Positions 49,501 through 58,237 of a stretch of DNA of 64,000 nt are shown in pieces. This stretch comes from Trichocoleus desertorum NBK24. Its GTDB lineage: Bacteria > Cyanobacteriota > Cyanobacteriia > FACHB-46. The position numbers and the translations under genes are program-made. Within the stretch, counting starts at the first letter, position 1. Each line of letters begins with the position of its first letter. The notes under the pieces were generated by a model that searched no databases, was not told the DNA's origin, and saw only the letters and a list, made by a program, of their open reading frames with translations. The DNA lies in contig NZ_CP116619.1 in assembly GCF_030409055.1 (NCBI RefSeq), positions 901,628 to 965,627 on the forward strand. The letters are read 5' to 3'.

Positions 49501-49749
49501 GTTGGTGAACATAATCACCGGACAGTCGGGATAACGAGCTTTGATGGCTTGGGCGATCGCCACCCCATTGTTCCAGCCCAATTGGTAGTCGGTGACCACT
49601 AGGTCAAAATCACCTGCATTTAGCGCTTGAGACAATTCTGCCGCGCTGGAAATTTCCTGAAGCTCGAAGTCACTAAACTCACGGTGCAGTTCTCGCTTCA
49701 CCAGGAGGCGATCGTCAGGGTTGTCATCAATAATCAGAATCCTTGTCAT
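46528..49749 (-). CDS. hybrid sensor histidine kinase (REC-PAS-PAS-PAS-GAF-HisKA-HATPase-REC)
   Basis: A 1073-residue hybrid kinase. Order: N-terminal receiver (TRILIIDDNPDDRLL, phospho-acceptor in LVVTDYQLGW), three PAS domains (for example SPLGITMLDREGRVQLWNPAA), a GAF domain, HisKA with His in EFLAIVSHELRSPLNAILGW, HATPase (WNLLSNAIKFTPTGGQ, VTDTGQGISPTFLPHVFDHF, GGLGLGLAIVRHLVELHGGQ) and a C-terminal receiver (RILLVDDDADTREFL, VLVSDIGMPDEDGY). The ATG at 49749 is used; a longer ORF begins 23 codons earlier. Its kinase-receiver core closely parallels that of the kinase at 52319-55408, so they are tandem paralogues. Confidence 0.93.
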   Translation of the reverse strand: MTRILIIDDNPDDRLLVKRELHREFSDFELQEISSAAELSQALNAGDFDLVVTDYQLGWNNGVAIAQAIKARYPDCPVIMFTNSGNEEVAVAAMKAGVEDYILKSQKHTFRLAIAVHSALEHAIERRKSAQLQQQLQSLLVRLNVGVFRANLDGHLLESNAAFQKILKLQQPIADITINWQELFCHHADYLEFQEWLQASNPYYEREVQLCSKDGSHIWALLSATLSQTGGRNFIDGLLEDITPYKQAAIVLEKTNQTLQALIQASPLGITMLDREGRVQLWNPAAEKIFGWSAAEVLGQLLPSIPVDKQEEFLHNLQTTLAGSFLTGFETYRRRKDGSSIFIDLWTAVLKDSQGQPHSIVSLMSDVSDRKRAEVERLNLLEREQLARAAAEAAEQRFRDLVNGLDAIVWEAEAQTWQFTFVSQQAEAIVGYPIQRWLSEPDFWPSLIHPDDRDRVLQICQTATATGENQDFEYRAIAADGRVVWLRDIVYVVRDASGQARQLRGVMVDTTERRRAVSALQFLAEASTVLVSSLNYEATLTSMAQLCVPTLADFCTVDMVEAGETLRRLATAHIDPTKAQLIQDQLQQYPPDFTKPHPVFTALRSGKSVLIPEMPPDLLASVAHDPKHLALLQSLNCYSLMCVPLVARDRVLGVISLVRVDSKRAYQPADLDLAEDLARRATAAVDNAQLYQAAQTANRMKDEFLAIVSHELRSPLNAILGWSRLLRNRTFDATTTARALETIERNAKLQTQLIEDLLDVSRVMRGQLKLHLHQLDLVAIIEAAFDAARPLVESKSIQLQLIFDQPSSLILGDSDRLQQVIWNLLSNAIKFTPTGGQITIGLHHAEKSVEIQVTDTGQGISPTFLPHVFDHFRQADSTTTRSHGGLGLGLAIVRHLVELHGGQVRATSPGVGQGATFTVTLPRNLPATAESDLMLRQSAETAVSLTSTPSLSGLRILLVDDDADTREFLTTALVQQGADVQAVSSSREALAAQFQWQPQVLVSDIGMPDEDGYILMRQWRMAEGEGRHIPAIALTAYAQVEDRQQALAAGFQHHLSKPVNLAELINLIASLET

Positions 49750-49916
49750 GGAATTGTTAACCGAAAATCCACCGTAAGCTGTGCTGCAAAAATCCTCTAA
49801 ATGGATTGGAAGAAGCAAGCCTAACCCCCGCGATCGCTTTAGAGCATCTGTGACGCTTGGATTGCTAGGTGCTTCCTGGGTTGCTCCCTAAAGTTCAGGC
49901 TGGATTAAAGCCTGGG

Positions 49917-50369
49917 TTAAAGCGTTGGGGCTTGATTGAGGCTCATCCAATAAAGATCGAGCGTTTTCACAATCTCGATCAAAGCGTTAAACGCGACTGG
50001 CTTGACCAAATAAGAATTGGCTCCCAAATCATAGGCCCGATCGATGTCGCCCATCTCTTGAGAGGAAGTCAGCACGACCACAGGTAAGCGTTTGAGACCA
50101 GGCTGTTGGCGTAACCAGGCTAGCACTTCATGTCCAGAACGACAGGGCAGCTTCAAGTCAAGCAGGATCAGAATCGGCAGGGGATGCTGGTTGCGATCGC
50201 CATAATCTCCTGCTCCCGATAAATACGACACAGCAGCCTCACCATTATCTACCACCTGCATGGGGGCTTGCAGATTGGCTTTGGTAAAGGCCCGTTGGAT
50301 CAGTAGGACATCATTCGGATCGTCTTCGACCAACAAAACAGCGCCTGACATGCTCGGCATCATAGTCAT
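49917..50369 (-). CDS. Rcp1-like single-domain response regulator
   Basis: A 150-residue response regulator with only a receiver domain, of the Rcp1 type that partners phytochrome-like and CHASE3 kinases. Motifs: AVLLVEDDPNDVLLIQRAFTKAN, the phospho-acceptor Asp in PILILLDLKLPCRSGHEVLAWLRQ, VVVLTSSQEMGDIDRAY, and NSYLVKPVAFNAL (Lys). The ATG at 50369 overlaps the stop of the upstream kinase by four bases (ATGA), so the two are translationally coupled and are almost certainly partners. Confidence 0.93.
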   Translation of the reverse strand: MTMMPSMSGAVLLVEDDPNDVLLIQRAFTKANLQAPMQVVDNGEAAVSYLSGAGDYGDRNQHPLPILILLDLKLPCRSGHEVLAWLRQQPGLKRLPVVVLTSSQEMGDIDRAYDLGANSYLVKPVAFNALIEIVKTLDLYWMSLNQAPTL

Positions 50370-52315
50370 TCTTTTGTGTTTATCTTTGGTAACTCTAGCC
50401 AAAACCGACTGCCTGCACCAGGGTTAGACTCAACTCCGACTTGCCCCCCCATCCGTTCTAACCCCTTACGGACAATGGCTAAACCAATGCCAGTCCCAGG
50501 GTAAGCCTCTACACCATGCAGACGCTCAAACACTCGAAAAATCCGTTCTTGATGTTCTGGAGCAATGCCGATGCCGTTATCTTGAACCCATAGCCTGACT
50601 TGATCAGACTGCGCTTCGGCCCAAATCTTAATTTGAGGTTGCACCCCAGAAGCGACGAACTTGATCGCATTCATCAGCAGGTTGATTATCACTTGTACTA
50701 AAGTCACACGATGGGCCATCACAGGCGGGAGGGGGCTGACTACGATAATTTGGGCTTGGCGCTGGCGAATTTCGAGTTCTAGCTGAGCGATCGCCTCACG
50801 AACCAAGGAGTCAAGATTGATGGGGTTGAGTTCCAACTCGGCTCGACTTAAGCGACTATAAGCCAGCAAATCTTCAATCAAAACATCCATGCGCTGGGCC
50901 GCTTTACTGATGCGTCGAGCGTAGTCTTGGCCGACCCCATCTAACACATCGTTGTAATCTTCCATCAAAGCTTGCGTAAAGCCCTGCATGGCTCTCAGGG
51001 GTGCCCGTAAATCATGGGATACTGAGTAACCAAAAGCTTCCAGTTCGGTGTTGGCGGCTTGGAGTTGGGCGGTACGTTCCAAAACTCGGCGCTCTAGCTC
51101 GGTGGCGTTTTGCTGGAGTTGTTCGCGCAGTTGGGCTTGCTCTAGGGCGATCGCTAATTGATTCGCCACTTCTTGAGTAATGTCTTGATGCTCAGGAGCG
51201 AGTTCCGTGATATGACGACCAAACAGTTTAAGTTCCCCAATCAGAGTGCTTTCACTCTTAAGCCGCAAGGTCAGGGAATTTTTGCGGAGATCCGCTGAGC
51301 TGAATGAGAGATTGGCTGGGCTAGCTGGATTCGTGGGGTCTGGATTGGCTTCCAGATCGGGGTTTGAACTGGGGGCTTGCGTCAATCGGTTGACGTTTAG
51401 CGATCGCTCAATTTGGGGCAAAACTGAGGCTAGGGGTAATCGAGTCCCGACTGCTAGGTGTGAAGCTTGACCATTGCTACTGTTGCCTAAAACCTCTGCT
51501 TCCCCCAACTCAAAGTCGTAGCCCAACACCACAATTTGGCGACAGGGAACCAAGTAACCTAGGCGAACGACCGCCGATTGAGCAATTTCTCTCGATGAGT
51601 GCGCTTCCAGAATGGCTCGGTCAATCTCATGTAAGATTGCAAGTCGTTGAGCAGAAAGTTGAAGCGCCGCTTCCGCTCGTTTGCGCCGAGTCAGGTCACG
51701 GGTGATGAGAGCATAGATTCCTAGCAGGAGCAGCAAGGTCAGACTGGCAATCAACGATAAAGCGTATAGGGTCTCGCGAATACTGTTAGCAGACTGCTGC
51801 GATCGCAACTCTAGCAACTCCTCTTCTTCTTGCTGCATCTGCGCCACGATGCCCCGAATCTGATCCATCACTCGTTTGCCTCGATTAGACAAAACGACTT
51901 GTTGCGCTGCTTCTAGGCCGCGAGTTTGCCGCAATTGAATAGTTTGATCCAGTTCTCTCAGCTTTTCATCAATCAACGGTTGCAGAATCGCTAGCCGCTG
52001 TTGCTGGCTCACGTTGTCGCTGGTCAAGGTTTGCAACTGCTCAACCCGTTGATAAATTTGGGCGATCGCGCTGTTATAGGGTTGCAGGTACCTAGCTGAT
52101 CCGGTGAGGAGATAGCCTCGCTGTCCGGTTTCTGCGTCTTTCAAGGTCGAAAGCATTCTTTCTAAGGTGATCACCACTTCCTGAGAATGAGTCACCAAAG
52201 CATTGTTACGGACGAGTTGCCAAATGTGGTGATAGGAAACCGCTACATTCACTCCCAGAACGGCCAGACCCAGGGCAAAGTAGAGGGTGATTCGACGATG
52301 CAAAATCTTAGACAT
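50366..52315 (-). CDS. CHASE3-GAF sensor histidine kinase
   Basis: A 649-residue sensor kinase. It has an N-terminal membrane helix, a CHASE3 periplasmic sensor domain (about residues 35-180, with MLSTLKDAETGQRGYLLTGSARYLQPY), a second membrane segment (ALSLIASLTLLLLLGIYALI), a GAF-like domain, then HisKA with His in FGYSVSHDLRAPLRAMQGFTQ and HATPase (INLLMNAIKFVASGV, VQDNGIGIAPEHQERIFRVFERLHG, GTGIGLAIVRKGLERMGGQ). The SHDLRAPLR type is that of phytochrome-family kinases, which work with Rcp1-like regulators, as in the following gene. Confidence 0.93.
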   Translation of the reverse strand: MSKILHRRITLYFALGLAVLGVNVAVSYHHIWQLVRNNALVTHSQEVVITLERMLSTLKDAETGQRGYLLTGSARYLQPYNSAIAQIYQRVEQLQTLTSDNVSQQQRLAILQPLIDEKLRELDQTIQLRQTRGLEAAQQVVLSNRGKRVMDQIRGIVAQMQQEEEELLELRSQQSANSIRETLYALSLIASLTLLLLLGIYALITRDLTRRKRAEAALQLSAQRLAILHEIDRAILEAHSSREIAQSAVVRLGYLVPCRQIVVLGYDFELGEAEVLGNSSNGQASHLAVGTRLPLASVLPQIERSLNVNRLTQAPSSNPDLEANPDPTNPASPANLSFSSADLRKNSLTLRLKSESTLIGELKLFGRHITELAPEHQDITQEVANQLAIALEQAQLREQLQQNATELERRVLERTAQLQAANTELEAFGYSVSHDLRAPLRAMQGFTQALMEDYNDVLDGVGQDYARRISKAAQRMDVLIEDLLAYSRLSRAELELNPINLDSLVREAIAQLELEIRQRQAQIIVVSPLPPVMAHRVTLVQVIINLLMNAIKFVASGVQPQIKIWAEAQSDQVRLWVQDNGIGIAPEHQERIFRVFERLHGVEAYPGTGIGLAIVRKGLERMGGQVGVESNPGAGSRFWLELPKINTKE

Positions 52316-52318
52316 AGG

Positions 52319-55300
52319 CTATAGCGACGGTCTGATCCTATGGCTTGATCTGACTAAGCTGGCGATCGCACGGGTGAGCGTGGTAGGTTCTACGGGCTTG
52401 GACAAATGCATCTGAAATCCAGCCGCCAAGGAGCGTTGTTGGTCTTCTTCGCGCGCATAGGCAGTGAGCGCGATCGCTGGAATATTGCCCATATGGGGGT
52501 TAGCCCGCACTTGCTGAATGAAGTCGTAGCCGTCTCGCTCTGGCATGGCAATATCACTCACCAGAACATCAGGTTGGCAATGTTGCAATGCGTTCAGTGC
52601 TTCGTCTACAGCAGCCACGGCTGTCACTTTGGCTCCTTGGGCCTCCAAGATGACAGTAAATAACTCTCTAATGTCTACTTCATCATCTAGCAATAAAACC
52701 TGCATCCCCTCTAAGGCTGGCTCCGTGCCTATAGCGATCGCATCAAACTTCTCAGGGTTTTCTGGCTGAGTGGCTTCTGGCCGCTGCATCAGGGGGAGCC
52801 GAACCATGAAAGTAGCACCTTGACCTTCACCTGGACTCGTGACGTGAACGGTGCCGCCATGTAACTCGACCAAGTGACGCATGATCGCAAGGCCCAACCC
52901 TAAACCTCCCTGCGATCGCGTGGTGGTGCTGTCTGCTTGCCGAAAGCGATCAAACACATGGGGGAGAAACTCGGGGGCAATCCCGACGCCTGTATCACTG
53001 ACTCGAATTTCGGCATAAGATCCGGCGGGTGCGGCTAGCATCTCTTCCGCCAAGCCTGACTGGGGGAGACTTCCCGACATTGGCTGCCGCTCCACCTGAA
53101 ACATCTGCACTTCCACATGTCCCCCCGCTGGCGTGAACTTAACCGCATTGGAGAGCAAATTCCAGACCACTTGCTGCATGCGATCTGGATCAACCAAGAC
53201 GCGCCCCAAGGCAGAGTTACAGCAACAGGAGAGATGAAGTGACTTGGCCTCAGCAGCAGGGCGGACTGCATCGATCGCGGCTTGAATCACCGTCTCTAAA
53301 TTGATCGGGCAGAGATTGAGGCGTAATTTGCCGCGAATAATGCGCGAAACATCCAAAATGTCTTCAATCAGTTGGGCCTGTAGCTTGGCATTGCGCTCAA
53401 TCGTTTCTAGGGCGCGGGTGGTAGTAGCTGCATCCATTTGACGGCTGGTTAATAACCGAGACCAACCCAAAATAGAATTAAGCGGGGTGCGTAATTCGTG
53501 AGACAGGGTAGCAAGAAACTCATCTTTCATGCGATTGGCAGCTTCGGCGGTGCGGCGGGCGGCTTCACTGGCGGCTCTTGCTTGCTGGGCTTTCTGGTAC
53601 AGGCGGACATTATCAATTGCGATCGCGGCTCGGTGGGCGACTTCTGCCACCAGACCAAAGTTTTCTAGGCCATACCGTCGCTCTGATACCGTCGTAGCTA
53701 GCAAGATCGCGCCCAGAATGCGATCGCGAGCTAAAAGCGGCTGAATCAAATAAGACTGGGTTGCCAGGGTTTCTAAAGCCGTGATGTGAGCGGTACTAGC
53801 GGGGAATTGCCGAAAAAAGGTTTCAGATACGTCGGTTTGATAAGTCGCTTGTCCAGTTCGGATCACCTCAGCCACGGGCACCTCAGCTTGCAGATACAGC
53901 GGATAAGCGTGATTCATAGCCAGTAACTGCTCAGCCTGCGCCGGATCAATATGCGCCGCTGCCACTCGCCGAATCAGGTCTGTCCCTTCTTCATGGCTAT
54001 AGATGATGCAGTAGTCTGCCAACTCCGGGACGATCAGCTCAGCCACTTGCTGCAAAGTGGTTTCGTATTCAAAAGATGCTGCCAATTGAGCACTCATCTT
54101 TGCCAAAAACGCATCTCGTTGTTGAGCGGCTTCTGCTTCTGCGCGGGCGGCCTGCTCTTGGATCAACTGCCAGCGTTCTGCTTCCGCTTGCTTGAGAGCC
54201 GTCACATCCCGACTCACAATCAAGGCATATTGCACATTCCCCTCAGCATCTAACTCTGGCACCACCCGTGACTGATAACTACGGCATCCTTGACGGCTCG
54301 GAGCTTCAAATTCCACCGTTTGCTCCTGTCCGGTGATGAACATGCGCTGCATTGTGGCATCCCAAGTATGGCAGAGTGACTCTGGCAATCCCTGTTCTTG
54401 ACTGGTGCGGCCCAAGAAGTAAGGGGCAGATAATCCGGTGATCCGCTCCAATGCAGGATTGACATAGACATAGCGAAAGGCGCGATCGCAGCGAATGATG
54501 ATGTCTGGGGTGTTGTCTAGCAGCGCTTTAGATTCTTGCTCCCGTCGATACAGAGCTTCCTGGGCTTGCTGGCGTTCGGTAATCTCTTGTTGCAAAATCA
54601 CGTTGGCTTGAGTCAGGGCGAGGGTGCGTTCTTCTACTAAGCGTTCCAATTGGTCATGCGACTGCCGCAACACTTCCTCTGCTTGTTTGCGTTCCGTCAC
54701 GTCCAAGACCGTACCCAACATGCGAATCGGTTGACTAATTTCGTTTTGCACAAACCGTCCCTGGCTGACAATCCAATGCACTGTGCCATCGGGCCAGACG
54801 ACACGAAACTCCTGGCTATAGTCGGTTCCAGATGATTGCACCAACTCCATTGCTTGGGCGATTCGCTCGCGATCGTCGGGATGAACACAAGCCAGAAAGC
54901 CGCTCATGGTGCCAGAAAAAGTATCGCCAGGGAGACCAAACAATCGCTCATGTTGTCTCGACCAACTCACCTTCCCCGTCCGGATATCCCAATCCCAAGT
55001 GCCCATCTGGGCCGCTTCAATGGCAAGGCTCAGTTGTTCTCGGCTTTCCCATAGCTTTAAACCCCTGACATGAGCTTGCCGCCGAGCCACCCAAAGCGTG
55101 TGATGGAGAGAATTGGTGACGACAACCGTAGCAATCCAAGCGCCCAAGCGGAGGAGATCGATCTTGTCCAAAACCAGATCGAAGCGAGGGGGGCTAATAA
55201 AAAACTCAAAGGCAAAAGCTGATAAAAATGCAGCCCAAAACCCAGTGCCTGCACCGCTGTACCAAGTGTTGAGCACAACAGCAACAAAAAACATTAACGC

Positions 55301-55408
55301 AGGCGTGTACGTGAGTAGTGGTTGTAGCAAACAGGTAAGCACCAAGGCGATCGCAACTGTAAATGTAGCGATGCCATAACGTTGCGAAACCGTGTACCTC
55401 GCCGTCAT
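52319..55408 (-). CDS. hybrid histidine kinase (DUF4118-PAS-PAS-GAF-HisKA-HATPase-REC)
   Basis: A 1029-residue membrane-bound hybrid kinase. An N-terminal KdpD-like DUF4118 region with four membrane segments (about residues 10-110, including TWYSGAGTGFWAAFLSAFAFEFF) is followed by two PAS domains (AIEAAQMGTWDWDIRTGKV, DNTPDIIIRCDRAFRYVYVN), a GAF domain, HisKA with His in EFLATLSHELRTPLNSILGW, HATPase (WNLLSNAVKFTPAGGHVEV, SDTGVGIAPEFLPHVFDRF, GGLGLGLAIMRHLVELHGG) and a receiver (VLLLDDEVDIRELF, VLVSDIAMPERDGYDF). The downstream CHASE3 kinase starts three bases after its stop, so the operon is 55408 to 49917, most likely also including the kinase at 46528. Confidence 0.93.
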   Translation of the reverse strand: MTARYTVSQRYGIATFTVAIALVLTCLLQPLLTYTPALMFFVAVVLNTWYSGAGTGFWAAFLSAFAFEFFISPPRFDLVLDKIDLLRLGAWIATVVVTNSLHHTLWVARRQAHVRGLKLWESREQLSLAIEAAQMGTWDWDIRTGKVSWSRQHERLFGLPGDTFSGTMSGFLACVHPDDRERIAQAMELVQSSGTDYSQEFRVVWPDGTVHWIVSQGRFVQNEISQPIRMLGTVLDVTERKQAEEVLRQSHDQLERLVEERTLALTQANVILQQEITERQQAQEALYRREQESKALLDNTPDIIIRCDRAFRYVYVNPALERITGLSAPYFLGRTSQEQGLPESLCHTWDATMQRMFITGQEQTVEFEAPSRQGCRSYQSRVVPELDAEGNVQYALIVSRDVTALKQAEAERWQLIQEQAARAEAEAAQQRDAFLAKMSAQLAASFEYETTLQQVAELIVPELADYCIIYSHEEGTDLIRRVAAAHIDPAQAEQLLAMNHAYPLYLQAEVPVAEVIRTGQATYQTDVSETFFRQFPASTAHITALETLATQSYLIQPLLARDRILGAILLATTVSERRYGLENFGLVAEVAHRAAIAIDNVRLYQKAQQARAASEAARRTAEAANRMKDEFLATLSHELRTPLNSILGWSRLLTSRQMDAATTTRALETIERNAKLQAQLIEDILDVSRIIRGKLRLNLCPINLETVIQAAIDAVRPAAEAKSLHLSCCCNSALGRVLVDPDRMQQVVWNLLSNAVKFTPAGGHVEVQMFQVERQPMSGSLPQSGLAEEMLAAPAGSYAEIRVSDTGVGIAPEFLPHVFDRFRQADSTTTRSQGGLGLGLAIMRHLVELHGGTVHVTSPGEGQGATFMVRLPLMQRPEATQPENPEKFDAIAIGTEPALEGMQVLLLDDEVDIRELFTVILEAQGAKVTAVAAVDEALNALQHCQPDVLVSDIAMPERDGYDFIQQVRANPHMGNIPAIALTAYAREEDQQRSLAAGFQMHLSKPVEPTTLTRAIASLVRSSHRIRPSL

Positions 55409-55752
55409 TCAACCAACCCTTGAGTATCAACAGATCAGCGGACCCAGAGCAAAACTCAGCTCTGAACTTGCAGCCTCTCTATCTACTCTGATCCAGCAAA
55501 ATTCAACAACGACTCTAAGAACCCTTTCACCTCCAATTCTTCTCTGCCCAAGGATAGATTTCAAGCAGAACTGTGTAGCCTATGTGGAAAGGTCTTGAAG
55601 TTTTTTGACTAAAACGAACGCCCGTAAAACCACAGCGGACTGAGCGGACTGAATAGATGCCCAACTGGACTACTTCGCTGAAAGATTGGTTTGACTTATT
55701 GCTGGAGTCCCCTTGCCCGTTATGCCAACGCTCGACGGCTAACACCTTCTGC

Positions 55753-57211
55753 CAGGACTTGGAAGGTTAGGCTCCCAGAGAACGGAGTACTAAGCAGGCA
55801 TAATCACCTCCAGGACTTGCTCACACGATCGCCCCTGAGCAAACAACCCCTCAACCAGATGCAGCAATTGCCGGTAGGCCTCCCGAGTCAGACTGTAGAG
55901 CCGCTGTCCCACTGTTTGCTGGTCCTTGGCAAACGCAAACCTCTCCGATTTCTTGCCCTGACAAGTTGCCTGCTGGAGTAGCGACTGCGCTACACAACTT
56001 AAACGGAAGTGGCGTTTGACCGCTTCCTGATTGCGTACCTGAGCCGCCTCAAAGCCTGCTACTTGTTTGCAAAACTCATGAAAGATCTCGCACGCCCAGC
56101 GGTAGCTCCAAGTCTGAATCACTCGGGCACTTTCCCAATGCAGGGCATCACTGAGCAAAAAGCGCGGAGCGTCGCTAAGGTCGGGTTGCTGATGCACGAC
56201 AACGAGGCGTTTACGCCCGTAGCGCTTGAGTCGAACCGTTTTTGTGAAGGTCCAGAAGGACTTAACTTCGCCGTTGCGACCGCGCACCTGGAGAGAGCGA
56301 AAACTCTCTGGGTGCTCTTGGCGCAGTTCGGTGGCAACCGCATCGACCCGCTGCCATTGCCCGTTCCACAGAATGAGTCGAGAGCATTCAATCTCGCTGA
56401 CCCAATGCTTGCCGGATGCCTCAATCAGCTGCGTCAATTCCAGGGTTAACACTCCATTGTCAAAGGCATAGTCAGCTTGGGGAAATTGTCCCTCTGCCTC
56501 GATTTGCCGCACCAAGTCCACGACCATCTCGGTGCGTTTGCGATAGGCCAATCGGTTCTTGTGATAGTGCAACAACTCCACCAAGCGTTGCTTCACTTGT
56601 TCCATCTGCTCGTAACTCGGTTGAGCCGTCATGCGCAGGTAGCCTCTCTCTGCTTCACTAAAATCGGGCAACTGCACCTCAACCGCAATTCCATCAAGCT
56701 GCTGGCCATTAGCAATCACACCCGTGACGACCGTTTGGTAGCGGCTCATGCAGTGGTTGACATAATCGTAGGCGCGCTTGACCCCATAGATGTGCTCGCC
56801 ATCTTCATGATGCGATAGGGTCCAGTCCAGACTGATGATTTCTCTCCCACATCCTTGGTGCCGCAGACCGACTTGCCGCCGATGCTGCTGCATGAGAGCC
56901 TCACTATCCCATCGAGCCTCAAACACCGCCTCATGCATCTCTCGGCGACTGACGGCTTTGCCCTCTGGATATACCTGCTGAGCGTGAATGCCTTGCAGGG
57001 TCTTGTTCTGGCTCAGCAACAGCCCACTGATGTAGCGACTGACATGCTCGAATCCGGCTTCCCGACAGAACACGTCTCGGTAAGCACTCATCCCTTGGGC
57101 AATGGTGGCAGGAACACCGATGAGGGGAATCATTTGCTGCTCCGCTAGCGATTCACCATCACGATACCTTGTTAGCCTCCCCTCCTTCTACTCCTAACCT
57201 TCCAAGTCCTG
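55753..57211 (-). mobile_element. complete IS4/IS701-type insertion sequence inside comF
   Basis: A 1459-bp element with perfect 19-bp inverted ends: CAGGACTTGGAAGGTTAGG at 55753-55771 and its complement at 57193-57211. It is flanked by the 6-bp direct repeat TTCTGC at 55747-55752 and 57212-57217. The single minus-strand transposase gene is intact. Perfect ends and duplications and an otherwise intact target gene indicate recent movement. Confidence 0.93.
55790..57133 (-). CDS. IS4/IS701-type transposase
   Basis: A 447-residue DDE transposase of the IS4/IS701 superfamily. Likely catalytic residues: Asp in ISLDWTLSHHEDGEHIYGVK, Asp in ADYAFDNGVLTLEL and Glu in SYRWACEIFHEFCKQVAGF, where Arg-x3-Glu-x6-Lys matches part of the IS4 signature. 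The N-terminus IGVPATIAQGMSAYRDVFCR contains Gly/Tyr/Arg-rich sequence common to this group. Uninterrupted, with the element ends intact, so it may be active. It is transcribed against comF. Confidence 0.88.
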   Translation of the reverse strand: MIPLIGVPATIAQGMSAYRDVFCREAGFEHVSRYISGLLLSQNKTLQGIHAQQVYPEGKAVSRREMHEAVFEARWDSEALMQQHRRQVGLRHQGCGREIISLDWTLSHHEDGEHIYGVKRAYDYVNHCMSRYQTVVTGVIANGQQLDGIAVEVQLPDFSEAERGYLRMTAQPSYEQMEQVKQRLVELLHYHKNRLAYRKRTEMVVDLVRQIEAEGQFPQADYAFDNGVLTLELTQLIEASGKHWVSEIECSRLILWNGQWQRVDAVATELRQEHPESFRSLQVRGRNGEVKSFWTFTKTVRLKRYGRKRLVVVHQQPDLSDAPRFLLSDALHWESARVIQTWSYRWACEIFHEFCKQVAGFEAAQVRNQEAVKRHFRLSCVAQSLLQQATCQGKKSERFAFAKDQQTVGQRLYSLTREAYRQLLHLVEGLFAQGRSCEQVLEVIMPA

Positions 57212-57865
57212 TTCTGCCTCGACTGCGATCGCCAACTGCAACGCGGCTGTCTGCCTGATCCAGCGGCCCACTGGCAAGATCAAGCACAAGATCAACCAGA
57301 AGATAAACTGCCTTTGTTTGCTTGGGGCAAATACGGCGGAACCCTAAAACGAGCGTTGGCTTGCCTGAAGTACAACCATCAACCCAAGGTGGCGCGCCCC
57401 CTAGGGCAATGGCTGGGCCAAGCTTGGCTGCATCAGGGACCCAAGGCTTTCACGCAAACAGCTTCAGCCACTTCCTGGCCTGTGGTCGTGCCTATTCCTC
57501 TCCATGCTGACAAGCTGAAACAGCGCGGTTACAACCAAGCAGAACTCCTAGCTCAAAGCTTTTGTGACCACACAGGTTTGCCCTTACAGCGGCAGGGCTT
57601 GGTACGACTGCGAGCCACAGAAGCTCAATTTGGATTATCCCAAGCAGCCAGAGCCGAAAACTTAGCCGCCGCCTTTGCCCTCAACCCGTCAGTTTGGCGA
57701 AGTCAGCCCCAGCGATCAGTATTGTTACTTGATGACATTTACACCACCGGAGCAACTGTACAGTCAGCCGCCCAACTATTGCGATCGCATGGGATAACGG
57801 TTTGTGGAGTCGTCGCGATCGCTCAAGCCCAGTACTAGGGTTCAATTGACTGCCAGCAATAGCTT

Positions 57866-58237
57866 TTACGAAGGATAAACTGGGGGCTGCATCCGGGTAG
57901 GCTGGGCAGGGCCAAAGATCGGGCTGGGGTCTAGTCCCGCAATCTGCTGAAACTGCTCCGGTGTCAGGGTGCTCACAATCGGGTGCTGCTCCCAGGTCTT
58001 GAGCTTTTGGTGCGCTTGCAGCAAAAACCGAAATCCTCTCACCAAAGGCACCGTTACCCAGTGATCTACCAAGGTCTCCACTAAAGCCAGTTCAATCAGA
58101 GGAGTTGGGTAAACGCGCAGCAGATCTCCCAAGTAGTCGTCAAAATCGTCAATTGGGTCGGTTGGCTCGACATTTAAGTGATAGCTATTGACGATATGTT
58201 TAACTCGCTGTTGGCTGAGTTGTTCCGAAATATCCAT
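57866..58237 (-). CDS. conserved hypothetical protein
   Basis: A 123-residue soluble protein I do not recognise. The N-terminal half is acidic (NVEPTDPIDDFDDYLGDLLRVYP), the middle is a helical hydrophobic stretch (LIELALVETLVDHWVTVPLVRGFRFLLQAH) and the C-terminus is Pro/Gln-rich (FGPAQPTRMQPPVYP). The pattern is consistent with a conserved single-domain cyanobacterial protein. It is convergent with comF, 27 bp from its stop, and divergent from the transporter operon. Confidence 0.75.
   Translation of the reverse strand: MDISEQLSQQRVKHIVNSYHLNVEPTDPIDDFDDYLGDLLRVYPTPLIELALVETLVDHWVTVPLVRGFRFLLQAHQKLKTWEQHPIVSTLTPEQFQQIAGLDPSPIFGPAQPTRMQPPVYPS

Larger units (their letters stand above)
55657..57838 (+). 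pseudogene. comF: comF, interrupted by an insertion sequence
   Basis: ComF is a phosphoribosyltransferase-like protein required for natural transformation in several bacteria. The first part (ATG 55657 to 55752) encodes PNWTTSLKDWFDLLLESPCP and CQRSTANTFC, the start of the ComF zinc finger. The second part resumes at 57218 as LDCDRQLQRGCLPDPAAHW and runs to 57838, including VVPIPLHADKLKQRGYNQAELLA and the PRPP loop VLLLDDIYTTGATVQSAAQLL. Between them lies a 1459-bp IS. Removing the IS and one target duplication joins Phe-Cys | Leu-Asp-Cys and restores an uninterrupted 238-codon gene with the C-x2-C ... C-x2-C finger complete. No other damage is seen, so the disruption looks recent. Confidence 0.95.

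Noticed and set aside
55527..55745. 72-codon minus-strand ORF before the IS
   Set aside because: It is antisense to the start of comF and has no recognisable sequence.
57314..57838. Stand-alone short ComF-like gene starting at 57314
   Set aside because: The frame continues upstream to the IS boundary and joins the zinc-finger fragment at 55657, so it is the 3' part of a disrupted comF and not a separate gene.
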